The notes: generated from the sequence alone by a model not told the origin. A DNA stretch of 64,000 bases from Asparagopsis taxiformis (GCA_030407315.1 JALQPE010001896.1:1-64000), one strand, 5' to 3'; numbered from the stretch's first letter, positions 54,329 through 64,000 are shown. Program-made: numbers and translations.

Positions 54329-57300
54329 TCATGCAGCCCTCGGTGGAAATCCGTCTCGCCTACATAGTGCATATATCTCTCCACCCTCCAGCAGTCCGGG
54401 TCCGTGCCTTACCTCCCTCATGTTCTCATCATATTCGCATACACTCCCATTGCAATAGTGCATACCAAACACCTCAGTGACTCCCTCACTCATCTCCACA
54501 ATTACTGTTCGTCGCCTCTCTTCGACCTTGAACACTCCTTCATCAGTTTTTTGCAAACCCAGGCAAACTCCATAAGCTGTACCTTGCTCATCTCTCGCAC
54601 TCTCGTTCCTCAGGATAAAGAACGCTAGAACAATAAAAAACCGCGGTTCATAATTAATTCTTCCCCGCATTATCTCTGATGTGAGACGAGACGCCGGGTA
54701 CAGAATCGCTTGTGAAGTTGCACCATCCTCACATATCCTCTGTTCAGGGCAAACAGCATGGATGATAGCTCCTGATTCTAGAGAGCCAGACCTCTGCACT
54801 GTTTTCCTTCCCCACTCTGTCGTAGTGCTTCTAGAAACTCTTCTCACCCATTCGGCATACTTTCCACACCCGCTTGTTCCGCTTCCGTACCTTTCGGTAA
54901 AGAACCGTTTGAAAACACCTACAGCACCCTCTGCCATATCACATTTTCCATTCATGTACTCCTTGACCTCGTCAATAGATATACCTCCATGCCCTCTCCA
55001 CGTCACAATTTCACCATCCGCCGACAATATCTTTCCTCGACGCTGGGAGAGAAGCTGGAGAACCGGTTCCTGGAAGCAGTTTTTCACTACCTCGTCTTCC
55101 ACATCTATTTCTCTCCCTAGCTCCTGTGAAAGAACGTTGACCATTTGAGAGCATTCGGACGAGGACCAATGTTGTGGCTCCATGCCGATTTCGCGCAAAA
55201 CAATGGCCACTCTCGTCTGCCAGTCATCCGCAAGAACTAATTCCAGCGCTGAAAGCTGTTCGCTTTGGTGATTGGACATTCTCACACCTTTCTTCAGCGG
55301 CTGATGCATCCGTTCGAATATAAGCTCCTGCACGTGCTTCACAGAGCCGTAGGCAGGAAGCGTATGAACACAAAACTCGACAAGACGATGAACATTAGGC
55401 TTGTCCAAATGTGCTCCTGCTCCCTTCACTTTCCGACAATACTCATTCAACGTCTCCACGTAGTCTACAGTTCTTCCCAGAATGTATTCATTCCTGCCAC
55501 CTTCTCCGTCAGCCGTCTCTACTTCATGTGGACCGTCTTTCCACCATACGGGCATGAAACTAATACACGAAACCAGCTTCTGAAACATCACTACTAGTTT
55601 GACGGCCCCATCAAATTTTTCACGATGACCTTCCCCTTTCCCATCCATCATTCGAGCTGCGTTTTCGAATGCCATAGGTGCTATCAGAAGCACACTGAAT
55701 ATGTCACTCATGTTCATGGAAAGCAGATTGTTGGTTCCAAATAAACGGTTCTGCCTTCCCATCCTGAACTTCTTCAGAGCGCCCAGAATTTGCAATTCAG
55801 CTACCTCTCGAATTCGTGGGCTGGCAGCTGAAATACAAGCGTTCAGTACATCTTGTGCCAGTCCAGACAATAGATGGTCAGGTGCTATCACTGCGGAACG
55901 GTACGGGTCAAAAATTGCTGGGACAACTGAAACTCCGTTTTCCGTCTTCGGTACTTCTTCCTGCACTGCTTCCAAGGAAGTGCTCAGGACATGAAATGGT
56001 AAATCTTCCCCTTCTTCTGCAGCCAGTCCGAGAGTGCGAAGCTGGGTTTCTGTGGCATCCTTACGTGTCGATGCATTCCGATACTTGCTCCTGGCATGCG
56101 TCGATGTTTGCCCGTTCACTACCGAAGTGTATGCATTCTTCGTGCCACCAGTACTGCTCAGGTCATATTTGCGGAAACTGCAGATGTGGCACGGAGAGTT
56201 TGATGTGTGTCCAAGAACATCCAGGGTATGTGAAACTGCAGGATAGTCTCCAATGCTCCCCACTGGGTCTAGAAATACCACAACATCTTCTCCCTCTGCA
56301 TTTTTCGTTGGGAAACCCTCTGTGCTTCCTCGCACTATATCTTGAACGATATATCGCAATACACAATTTGTGGACACTCCCGGAGGTGGCAAACCAATCA
56401 CTCGAACCGCTTGGTAGCTTCCCCTTTTCCGAGGCGGTAGATTGAGAGGTAACATATAGCATCCACCAAAACTTCCCTTCCTGCTTGTGAATGGTTCAAA
56501 GTCATCCGTGTAAAGGAGAAATCGGTAAACAAAGTAGTTTCGACCATCCTCCAGCTTTCCCCAACATGGTGCATCTTCTCGCGGAGACGCTGGGTGCCAT
56601 TGCGACCTGTGGTCTCCGAAACCATCCGAGAACACCCCTGAAACACGAATTTCTTCATAGTTGGGGCTTCCTAGTCTATCGGGCGGGTTTCTGGCTTCAG
56701 CAAAGCTCGCGCCCGGTGAAAAGCAAAGTAACATGGTGGATGCTTCTCCGACCTGCTCTTTCAAATACCTGTTCACCAATACGACGTGTGGAACAATATC
56801 ACCCTCTTCCATTCCAATTGGTAATAGAACGGTTATCACGTCCCCAGCTCGTGTTCCTTTTCCCTTGGCTCCTGCTCCGATTACACATTGCGATATCGCT
56901 CGCAGAGCATGCTGCCTCTCCCATTCCAATAGATGTGACATTCGCGGCTGCAGATATTTTTCGACATGCACATCATGCTCACCGTCGTGTCGAGCCTCAT
57001 AGGTAACTATGGTCCTAGCATGAAGTTCCCACAACGACGTAACCGCCACTCTTCTCCTCTTCGGTTTCCCACCATCTCTGTCATTCTTCCTGAACCCTTT
57101 TGCTCTTTCGATGACGGCAACCTGACGAGCTCCTGGATGACATCGGATTCGAATTGCTGTTCCATCAGGTACATAAATGTGCTTCAAACCCTTTTTCCCA
57201 TCGCTGTCAATGGGAACAACTGCTGTGCGAACGAATGGGTCGCTCAAAACACCCCTCCTGCACTTTGCAATGAACGAATCTTCAATGCTGCACTCTGCGG

Positions 57301-58132
57301 TTGATTTTTCTCCTTCCGAGCTTCGATTGTTCGCATCACTGCGGAATGCTTCAAAGATTGGTCGAGTCTGGACATCTTTCAGAGCCCATGTGCTTGGGAG
57401 TACAATACGAACTTTCGCCATTCCTCCACAATTGTCTCTGTCATCTGTTGTTCCACGGGTTCCTACTGCACCTCGATGCTGTGCAGCTCTTGCTCCGCTC
57501 TTTCGAAGGTCTATCGGAAACTCGATGTCACAGCTCTTTGCATAGCAGTGTTTCCTCAAGAATGGTAGTATCTTCTGTCGCATCACAGAGTCCGACGGGA
57601 CGTGCTCACTTGGATCTCTGCGGAAATTCATTCCGAACAGGGTACCTTCATAGTGGGCTCTTGTCATTCTTTGAGTTCCACTCAGCTGAAGAGCCCCATA
57701 CATCGCAGGCCATTGTAGTAATGCCTTGAAATCACCACATGCTTCATCCCCAGCATTTCGGTCTATCGGGCCTCCAGTTGAAATGGAATCAGAACCTCGT
57801 CCGGTTGCTTCTTCCGATTCCATTAGCGTGCTCGATGCTACGTAGATGTCACTTCCAGCTTCATCGTTGTTGCTGTACACATCAATACAACCTTCTATTG
57901 TGTCACCCATAGGGATTGGGGACTCCAATAGGTCATCTGTGGTACACTCACGTCGTAGCTCATTACCTCTCGGGATTTCTTTGTTCATGCAGGCTGCATC
58001 ACTGCTGCGGATTTCTCCCTGCAGTTTCCCAGGAAGCTGTTTACTGGGACTGGCCACATTGAGTGAATCGAATCTCGCCTTTGTCCTACGACTTGTGGTT
58101 TTCTTTCGAATAGGAGTCCGTCTCGGAGCCAT
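54329..58132 (-). CDS. Large DNA-transposon transposase, CACTA/Plavaka-like
   Basis: 1267-residue intact ORF with ATG at 58132 and a basic N-terminus (RRTPIRKKTTSRRTKARF). The core shows the order seen in CACTA/Plavaka-type transposases. First is an Asp block LLYTDDFEPFTSRKGSFGGC, with YMLPLNLPPRKRG and QAVRVIGLPPPGV after it. Next comes VVVFLDPVGSIGDYPAVSHT with the conserved GDYPA, followed by a Cys pair in SPCHICSFRK. Then come PAIFDPYRSAVIAPDHLLSG and a long helical region with HRLVEFCVHTLPAYGSVKHV, then ERMHQPLKKG, corresponding to the last catalytic-region helix. It is much longer than most relatives, with ~470 residues before the first catalytic block. The ORF is uninterrupted, so this could be the active transposase that moves this element cluster. 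That link rests only on proximity. Confidence 0.78.
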   Translation of the reverse strand: MAPRRTPIRKKTTSRRTKARFDSLNVASPSKQLPGKLQGEIRSSDAACMNKEIPRGNELRRECTTDDLLESPIPMGDTIEGCIDVYSNNDEAGSDIYVASSTLMESEEATGRGSDSISTGGPIDRNAGDEACGDFKALLQWPAMYGALQLSGTQRMTRAHYEGTLFGMNFRRDPSEHVPSDSVMRQKILPFLRKHCYAKSCDIEFPIDLRKSGARAAQHRGAVGTRGTTDDRDNCGGMAKVRIVLPSTWALKDVQTRPIFEAFRSDANNRSSEGEKSTAECSIEDSFIAKCRRGVLSDPFVRTAVVPIDSDGKKGLKHIYVPDGTAIRIRCHPGARQVAVIERAKGFRKNDRDGGKPKRRRVAVTSLWELHARTIVTYEARHDGEHDVHVEKYLQPRMSHLLEWERQHALRAISQCVIGAGAKGKGTRAGDVITVLLPIGMEEGDIVPHVVLVNRYLKEQVGEASTMLLCFSPGASFAEARNPPDRLGSPNYEEIRVSGVFSDGFGDHRSQWHPASPREDAPCWGKLEDGRNYFVYRFLLYTDDFEPFTSRKGSFGGCYMLPLNLPPRKRGSYQAVRVIGLPPPGVSTNCVLRYIVQDIVRGSTEGFPTKNAEGEDVVVFLDPVGSIGDYPAVSHTLDVLGHTSNSPCHICSFRKYDLSSTGGTKNAYTSVVNGQTSTHARSKYRNASTRKDATETQLRTLGLAAEEGEDLPFHVLSTSLEAVQEEVPKTENGVSVVPAIFDPYRSAVIAPDHLLSGLAQDVLNACISAASPRIREVAELQILGALKKFRMGRQNRLFGTNNLLSMNMSDIFSVLLIAPMAFENAARMMDGKGEGHREKFDGAVKLVVMFQKLVSCISFMPVWWKDGPHEVETADGEGGRNEYILGRTVDYVETLNEYCRKVKGAGAHLDKPNVHRLVEFCVHTLPAYGSVKHVQELIFERMHQPLKKGVRMSNHQSEQLSALELVLADDWQTRVAIVLREIGMEPQHWSSSECSQMVNVLSQELGREIDVEDEVVKNCFQEPVLQLLSQRRGKILSADGEIVTWRGHGGISIDEVKEYMNGKCDMAEGAVGVFKRFFTERYGSGTSGCGKYAEWVRRVSRSTTTEWGRKTVQRSGSLESGAIIHAVCPEQRICEDGATSQAILYPASRLTSEIMRGRINYEPRFFIVLAFFILRNESARDEQGTAYGVCLGLQKTDEGVFKVEERRRTVIVEMSEGVTEVFGMHYCNGSVCEYDENMREVRHGPGLLEGGEIYALCRRDGFPPRAA

Positions 58133-59932
58133 CTTGATGTTTTTGTTCTTTTCTTCTTCGCTCAGTTTTGTTGCATAGAATACAACTCTAAACTTCTATG
58201 ACATGACTACTATCTCAATACAGTACTACTACTTTTAACCGTTACGAAACCTTTCCAGGCTTTCATTCGATCCAATGAACTGGTTCACCACAATGCTTTG
58301 CCCTATGCTCATTGCTTTATGCACATTGATTGCTATTTCATCCGGACTCAACATCGTTTTGCTATCTTGTATCGCATCCCCTAACCACAAACCCAGCCAA
58401 GATGTATCCATTTCCGGAAAACGGCCGTTTATTTCGCAGTGATGCTCTAGGCACTAATACTGAATCTGATTTTCTCATACACGTACTTCCTACTCGTATA
58501 CTCTACCATTTTCGGCCCTATTTACAAGTTGAAAGCACAATCTCTCGTTGAATCGTACTCGGTGTGATATCTTAAATTAGCATAAATTTATATATTGCAA
58601 TGCAGATTCACTGCTCGCTTGCAACATGAAAATTATAAAATTTCTCCCACACTGCTGTTTCCTAGCCGCCCACATCCACGTGGCCCGCTTTGACTGCCTG
58701 CCAAGTGTGCTCAGAGCATGCAATGACGTCATCGATATATACCGTCCAAATCATCACTGGAAGCGCGGACTCCTCGTCCAGGAAAGTGCGCCATTTTTCC
58801 TACTCCTCGCCTCCCCCTTTCCAGTAGGCCCCATATGCTAGTGTTTTTCCTATATTTCTGTAGTGATGACGTCATTATAGACTAGAGAAGGCGGTAGAAG
58901 ATACAATAATTTTGCGCCTGTTCTGCCAGGTCATGTGCTTCAAAGCGTAATTCGCACCCTAGGTATCGTTTTTCTGGGCCTCCCATCGCACCGCTCCGTT
59001 TCAAATTCATCCCTCTATTGTTCTCCTACACGTCATTTCCGCCCGCAGAGTGCTACTTAAACAACAGATTCTGGAAATCCCTGTTTCCATCTTCATATCC
59101 GTCGGAAACAAAGCAACAACCTGGCTGTGGAAGCAGTATAGATCATCTATACTGCTTCCAAAGCGTAAGTTGTAGATCATCAATACTGCTTCCAGAGCCA
59201 AAGTTGTTGCTTTGTCTCCGACAGATATGAACCATGATGGTACGTTTCCACAACTCACGCCACTAACCCAGTTTTCTATTCGTTTTCTCTTTCTCAGGTT
59301 TCCAGTCGGTGAGTGTTCCACTTCTACTTTCATTTATCTTTCTCTCTTACCACTTCTCCACTACTTTTCTTTTCTGCCTGTGAGTACATATCTCAATTTG
59401 GGATGCAATGGTATTTGTTAAGGTACGTTAGTCTCCTAATCACCATCAATTTCCCTCTCCAATTCAACGTCACTAACTTGTTTCCTTTCTCTACATCATT
59501 TTTTCTTCTTCTCTTCATTTCCTAGCTTATTCATGCAGCTCAATCAGTTGATAGATTTCTAGACTTTTCTAGTAGTTTTAGTTTTACTCGTCGGAATAGT
59601 GTTAGTTGTAGTAGCATTTTTAACATAGGGATTGTTTATTCTCAATGTAGCCTGCGCAAATAAACAAATCCAGAGTGAAGCTTCCCATATCGCACCCTCT
59701 TAGATTGCTACCTATCCTACCGCGTATACCTCTCGCTAGCTCATAGTCACTACGAAATAAAAATTCCTAGCCGTACTATTCTGTCCATTCCCATATGAAT
59801 ACCGTCCATGCCCCATCCTCATAGCGCTAGAACTGCCTTCCTCTACCCCAGAAAGATGCCCACGACAGCGTGACGCTCCATCTCATCCACCACTCCCAGA
59901 CACCGAATTTTACTATATCAGGACACTACTTT
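58133..59932. other. Intergenic with a fold-back sequence
   Basis: No supported gene in 1.8 kb. 59250-59450 contains several intron-like pieces (pyrimidine tracts ending in CAG, followed by GTGAGT or GTACGT), but no exon chain could be built. The only structure is the fold-back at 59094-59229. Confidence 0.4.
59094..59229. repeat. Fold-back inverted repeat
   Basis: Imperfect arms of ~46 nt (59094-59139 and about 59184-59229; CATATCCGTCGGAAACAAAG against its complement) enclose a second near-perfect palindrome at 59130-59162 with arms TGGAAGCAGTATAGAT and ATCTATACTGCTTCCA. Confidence 0.8.
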
Positions 59933-60142
59933 TACTGTCTCCAGGTGCTGCCCAGGGCAGCACGAAATACTGTCTCCAGGTGCTGCCCAGGGCAGCACGA
60001 AATACTGTCTACAGGTGCTGCCCAGGGCAGCACGAAATACTGTCTACAGGTGCTGCCCAGGGCAGCACGAAATACTGTCTACAGGTGCTGCCCAGGGCAG
60101 CACGAAATACTGTCTACAGGTGCTGCCCAGGGCAGCACGAAA
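59933..60142. repeat. Minisatellite, 6 x 35 bp
   Basis: Six copies of TACTGTCTCCAGGTGCTGCC followed by CAGGGCAGCACGAAA, with C/A variation at one site, then diverged copies to ~60240. Each unit contains the palindrome GTGCTGCCC-A-GGGCAGCAC and an ACTGTC hexamer. The 35-bp period is not a multiple of three, so its open frames are meaningless. Confidence 0.95.
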
Positions 60143-60342
60143 TACTGTCTACAGGTACTGCCCAGGACAGTGAAAATCACTGTCTCCAGGTACTGCCCAG
60201 GACAGTGCACCGTGTTGGTTCCATCTATTGTCCCAGGCAGCGTATTTCACTATCCGGCCATGTTGCCTTGGCCAATACAAAACACTATCCGCCAACACTG
60301 CCCAGTACAGTAAATTACATCATATCCAACTATTGAATAAAT

Positions 60343-60548
60343 CATTAATTTTTACTGTCTCCATTCACTGCCTCAGACAGTACTGTGAGACAGTGTTTTT
60401 TACTGTCTGCAGACAGTGTTCCGTACTGTCTGGCAGACAGTGCAAATCACTGTCTCCAAGTGTGGCATTAATTTTCATTTGCCGCATAGTGATTTTTACT
60501 GTCTCAGACAGTAAAAATCACTGTCTCGCAGTACTGTCTGAGGCCCCC
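60343..60548. repeat. ACTGTC/GACAGT palindrome cluster, 5' side
   Basis: Dense inverted hexamers such as ACTGTCTGCAGACAGT (about 60402-60417), TACTGTCTGGCAGACAGTGC and TTACTGTCTCAGACAGTAA (about 60497-60515). It ends where the truncated ORF begins. Same motif vocabulary as the 3' repeats at 35.8 and 61.5 kb. Confidence 0.88.
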
Positions 60549-60585
60549 TTTTCAACACCGTAGGGCATTGTTCGAGGCGCAGTTC

Positions 60586-61542
60586 ATGGGGATGATGAAT
60601 TCAACGAACACGGCCCGGCGGTGGACGCGTTTGGCTATAGCAACGCTGAAGCATCCTGTTCTCGACGAAGTGTTGCGTGAGCTGAACAATTCTGAGCGCC
60701 GCAACGAGATTGGGATAACGCACCTGGACCACAAGATAGTGCGCGAGTTGCTGGAAGAAAACTTTGTCTTCATCTTGCGTGGTCTTTCGGAGTACTTGAA
60801 CCCTGCTCATGGTGGACGTCCGGATGGACGCTTTGACGTGAACGACTTCTATACATACGTCCGTCGCGTGACTGCAATAGCAAATTCTCTGTACGCTGCG
60901 TATGGGCGCCCAAAGAGTATTATGCGCAAGTCATTTCTGAGCACAGAGATGGCAATTGGGTCGGTTAAGCAGCCGAAGGAGTTGCAATGGCATCTCACCA
61001 ATGCCATTGCAATGTATAGAGGGGACGACCGGAGCAGTGAGGTTCGAATGCGACGGAGAACCACGCGTTTACAGGATTTGGAAACGAACTTGAAAGAGTT
61101 TTTCAATCCGACATTGAAGAAGAAGACTAAGGCTCGACGCAAACGCCGCCCTTCTGCTGCCAATGTGAGACTCACTCACAAGAAGCAGCGGAATGTCGAA
61201 CATGAGCCTGCTTCGCATGGCATCCGCCGCCGTTCACAGCGACTTCGCTCGACGGGGAGCACACGCCTCGAGGAAGAAGAGCCGGTTGTGGTACAACAAT
61301 CCGCCGGGGAAGAAGAGCAGCCCGTTGTTGATAAACCCACCGATCAACAACAAGCCACTGCTTCCGGTGATGAGGTTGACGAAGACTCCGCCCGTTCCCC
61401 CGATTTTGCCGTTGAGATTGTCCCCCAAGATTACCAACGTGCTGGTGCGACTCCCTCCAACCAAGAATCTGTCCATAACGTTTCGGACGAGGAAGAAAAC
61501 AACAGTGCACACTACGGTGTTGGGAATGGAAAAAGACAGTAA
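60586..61542 (+). pseudogene. Truncated mobile-element protein, probable C-terminal part of the ParB-like family member at 34.4 kb
   Basis: The frame is open from within the palindrome cluster, with a first ATG at 60586 (~318 residues). A helical domain (residues ~1-170: RRWTRLAIATLKHPVLDEVL, RFDVNDFYTYVRRVTAIANS) is followed by a basic stretch (PTLKKKTKARRKRRPS) and an acidic tail. The last residues and the following ~500 bp are shared with 35753-36253. There is no ParB motif. I infer that the 34.4 kb copy kept the N-terminal half and this one the C-terminal half of the same ancestral gene. That is inference from the shared 3' end only. Confidence 0.55.
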
Positions 61543-62010
61543 ATTTACTGTCTGAGACAGTAAAAATTACTGTCTGGCCAAGACAGTGCGCGGAGACAGT
61601 AAAATTTACTGTCTGGAAATTTCAGAATACTGCTGCAGCAATAAACTGGCACGAAATCTGGACAGTACCAAAAACAGTAAAATTTACTGTCCAGAACAGT
61701 AAATTTTACTGTCCGGAAGTGATGCCGCCAGACAGTATGTGCAGACAGTACATTTTACTGTCTGAGGCAGTGCATTGTATTGTATTACTGCACTGTCTGG
61801 GGAAATCTGTAGACAGAAGTGTAGATAGCAAATTGTATTGTCTGCGGGTAGTACCGTGCATTGGTTCACAACACTGTCTGGTGGAGTGGACTTGAGAGGA
61901 AATAAGGGGCATAGTGTTAATGTGAAGATAAATATTGGAATGGTGTGTAGTATACGACTATAGTAATTGTGCGGGAGCTTTACTGATAGTTGGATGCAGG
62001 GAAGTTAGTA
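61508..62010 (+). repeat. ~500 bp 3' end of the ACTGTC-element, copy 2
   Basis: Same orientation and nearly the same sequence as 35753-36253, including the palindrome array right after the stop codon (61537 onward). Confidence 0.92.
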
Positions 62011-62709
62011 CGAGGGAGTATAAGTTCTAGAGGAGAGCAGATAGACCGCACTCAGATGGGAACGATGATTTGTGTCACACATTCACACGATAGGATCAAC
62101 TTTCCAACATTTTGAATGAATCACTGCCGCTGCACGTTGTCAGTTCCAGCCACAGTTTGAGGCTTAGATTAATTTAGGGGAGTTTATGTATTAGTTCTAT
62201 CGATTGTAAAGACTTCAATGAGAATAAAGACAATAAATACCTTGCATAAGTACTACACTGTGCTGCTTTCGTAGATGCCCAGAGAAACGGTTCATTGACC
62301 GTTGATATGTTTACAAATGACACAATTCCACTTTCGAACGTCAGCAGCTCGTCTTGAGGACACTTCTCTCCCCGCGCTGCGTGTTATACATATACACGGC
62401 TGCCAAAGAATGTGAAGGAATTGTACTCAATATCACAATGCGTAACAGACTATGGAATGGTGTTCTGAACAGCGAGGCTTACCTGCTGTATTACGAGCGA
62501 GTCCAACACTAAAGTTTAAACAGTCTCTATCAATTCACTTTTGTTATAACAAGTTAGCTATAGCTAACTTGGTTGACAGTTTCCATAGGCTTTATTATAT
62601 TTTGGTTTGGCTTGGAACAAAATAGTTAGAATTGCAGGTCATTTAGCTTGTTATCAGGCTCTACCCGGCTTTCGTTGTAATTGCGATGGTACGCGTCCCT
62701 TCTACTGCG
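62011..62709. other. Intergenic with one perfect palindrome
   Basis: No gene. A perfect 22-bp palindrome (CAAGTTAGCTA-TAGCTAACTTG) lies at 62550-62571. Confidence 0.5.
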
Positions 62710-63256
62710 CTAAGAACCATTGGAGAGGCCAGGGGACGGCTCCGACCGCGACTGCAGAATTTCAAACGACTCAGCTGTAACTACAATATTGGTCCTTGTT
62801 TCACCATCGGCACTAGTCCATGAATTGATACCAATTCCGCCTGAAATACCAACTCGGAGCCCCTTCTTCGCTGTCGACGCAGCTCTGTCACCCGGAGACC
62901 CAGAGGAATAGTTGGTATGACGTGGAGCTCTGGGCCCAGAGCTTCACATCATACCAACTATTCCTCTCCTGATCAGGCCCCCAATCAGGATCCCACGTAT
63001 TCTCCACCGCCATCGAGAACTTGCATACATTGAAATCTGGCCTCATTTGCTTCAATTCCGGGTCGCGTTCCAGCCGACCCGTCAAAACCACTTTGTTCAG
63101 CCAGGGGATCTCGGGGGGAAATTCACCAGCAATTGCAAGCTCCTCGTTCAGAACGTACGGATCACGTTCTTCCTGCTTGTTGTCACCAGCGTCTGATGTT
63201 GCGCATGCTGTCGGCTGAGCGCATAGTCGCGTGCAGACGCGACTTCTAAATTGCAC
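62710..63256 (-). pseudogene. SSB: Organellar-type single-stranded DNA-binding protein (SSB) gene interrupted by an inverted duplication
   Basis: The minus-strand frame encodes an OB-fold SSB N-terminal half: NKVVLTGRLERDPELKQM, NVCKFSMAVENTWDPDWG and NSWYDVKLWAQ. After a 66-nt palindrome (62902-62967) the expected C-terminal half continues in another frame: AASTAKKGLRVGISGGIGIN, SWTSADGETRTNIVVTAES, FEILQSR, to a TAG at 62710. SSB coats single-stranded DNA, here probably in mitochondria or plastid. The palindrome inserts about 31 nt copied in inverse from the preceding coding sequence, and this alone breaks the frame. No ATG begins the frame (63256 is a GTG), so a first exon may lie upstream, for instance at an ATG at 63363. 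The damage may be real or an assembly artefact. Confidence 0.75.
62902..62967. repeat. 66-nt near-perfect palindrome inside the SSB gene
   Basis: Arms 62902-62934 and 62935-62967 are adjacent with no loop and two mismatches, centred on GGGCCC. One arm is the coding sequence for NSWYDVKLW; the other is its inverted copy. Confidence 0.93.
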
Positions 63257-64000
63257 ACGATCTGCGTTGACTGGGCTGGTTTGAACCTCTTCACAAATGC
63301 GCTGTTTCTATTCGATCAAAAGATGCAAGCTGTAGCTGGCAGAAATGCTGTATTGAGCGGCATTGTGATGAGGGCGAGATCGACTTCCGACGGGTTGATC
63401 AGGATGATGTGGTGGGCGAGGTTGGTTTCTAGTTTTCTTAGATCTCAATGTTATTTTGTTCAAAAAATGCCGGAATCGGACGAGACATGTCTCCGCTTGG
63501 ATGCCGTCTTGGTAAAGGTCCAAACTCAGTTCCCATCGTTGAATTGGTGTTTCCTACCATACATTCCAAGCACAGATGGTCAATAGCAGTACCTACGCCC
63601 AATTGGGCGTAGGTGCTGTTAACAGCACGTGGTACTGTTAACAGCAGTGAGTAACCCATGACACAAGCAGCGCGTCGTAAAGAGCTGAAATCTATGGCGT
63701 TCATCGGGACATTTGTGCTCTTCAGCGCCATGCCCAACCGATGTCGTACTGCGACGTGGAATACTCGTCAAAGGCACACATGAATTCGTGTATTTCCACA
63801 TTTCGGATGAAAGCAAAACTTTGGCGACTACACGAAATAATTCGGAGAATTGAACTCAATTTTCAGTGTTGATCATGGATGGTACGTTGCTAACTACGTC
63901 CACTGCGTTTCCGCTTACTTACTACTACAGCGGCGTCCATCTTGCGCTCCTCTTTCACCTCAACGCCATCCTTGATCTGATCCAACCGCTCCATCCCACA
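63257..64000. other. Window end: palindromes and a possible partial minus-strand exon
   Basis: No complete gene. A minus-strand frame entering from the right edge down to a stop at 63890 reads MERLDQIKDGVEVKEERK then MDAAV, which looks protein-like and is followed by a GTAAGT donor-like site. It may be an exon of a gene lying mostly outside the window. Confidence 0.3.
63591..63644. repeat. Two overlapping perfect palindromes plus a third
   Basis: A 24-bp perfect palindrome (ACCTACGCCCAA-TTGGGCGTAGGT) at 63591-63614 overlaps a 16-bp one (GTGCTGTTAACAGCAC) at 63613-63628, and CTGTTAACAG recurs at 63635-63644. Confidence 0.92.

Noticed and set aside
59870..60336. Repetitive frames of ~118-147 residues
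   Set aside because: By-product of the 35-bp minisatellite, whose period is not divisible by three.

Overview
The window reads as nuclear DNA of an intron-poor eukaryote. A compact, multicellular (florideophyte, Chondrus-like) red alga is the best guess. That rests on uninterrupted housekeeping genes, a PepN-type M1 aminopeptidase, a eukaryotic tRNA-Gly with A and B boxes, and long stretches of mobile DNA between small gene islands. The taxonomic call is inference; no database was consulted.

Layout. 1-2.7 kb: decayed multidomain extracellular protein gene (PKD-like, IPT/TIG-like, sugar-dehydrogenase-like). 3.1-12.5 kb: housekeeping island (DED1/DDX3 helicase, M1 aminopeptidase, lysophospholipid acyltransferase, tRNA-Gly-GCC, organelle-type AAA ATPase). 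12.5-15.7 kb: no convincing gene. 15.7-18 kb: truncated Ty1/copia element. 18-20.3 kb: CpG-rich block with an orphan ORF. 20.1-22.1 kb: several tandem or degenerate repeats. 22.5-28 kb: DNA transposon with a frameshifted Plavaka/KDZ/CACTA-like transposase converging on an accessory ORF. 28.2-62 kb: dense cluster of mobile-element genes. 62.7-63.3 kb: an organellar-type SSB gene broken by an inverted duplication.

The most interesting part is 28-62 kb. It holds a family of proteins with a ParB/Srx-like N-terminal domain (DG-x-HR motif), combined with DNA- or chromatin-modifying modules. At 40.3-43.8 kb one intact 1155-residue ORF joins ParB-like, beta-class adenine/cytosine DNA methyltransferase (DPPF then DFFSGT) and SET domains. 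A diverged copy without the ParB part (28.6-31.8 kb, one frameshift) sits between inverted repeats. At 49.9-53.0 kb an intact ParB-like ORF overlaps by 10 nt a second ORF with an Fe(II)/2-oxoglutarate dioxygenase signature (HTD...H...R). A decayed copy of the same pair lies at 44.7-48.3 kb. Ten near-identical 33-37 bp palindromes, in four arrays, bracket these two pairs. Another ParB-like gene (34.4-35.8 kb) and a truncated relative (60.6-61.5 kb) end in a shared ~500 bp repeat packed with ACTGTC/GACAGT palindromes.

Working model (inference): these are mobile elements that carry a sequence-specific, ParB-like DNA-binding protein matched to its own palindrome family, plus writers (DNA methyltransferase, SET) or a candidate eraser (dioxygenase) of epigenetic marks. 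A 1267-residue transposase lies next to the last array. Several copies are broken, so the system is an actively decaying cluster rather than one clean element.
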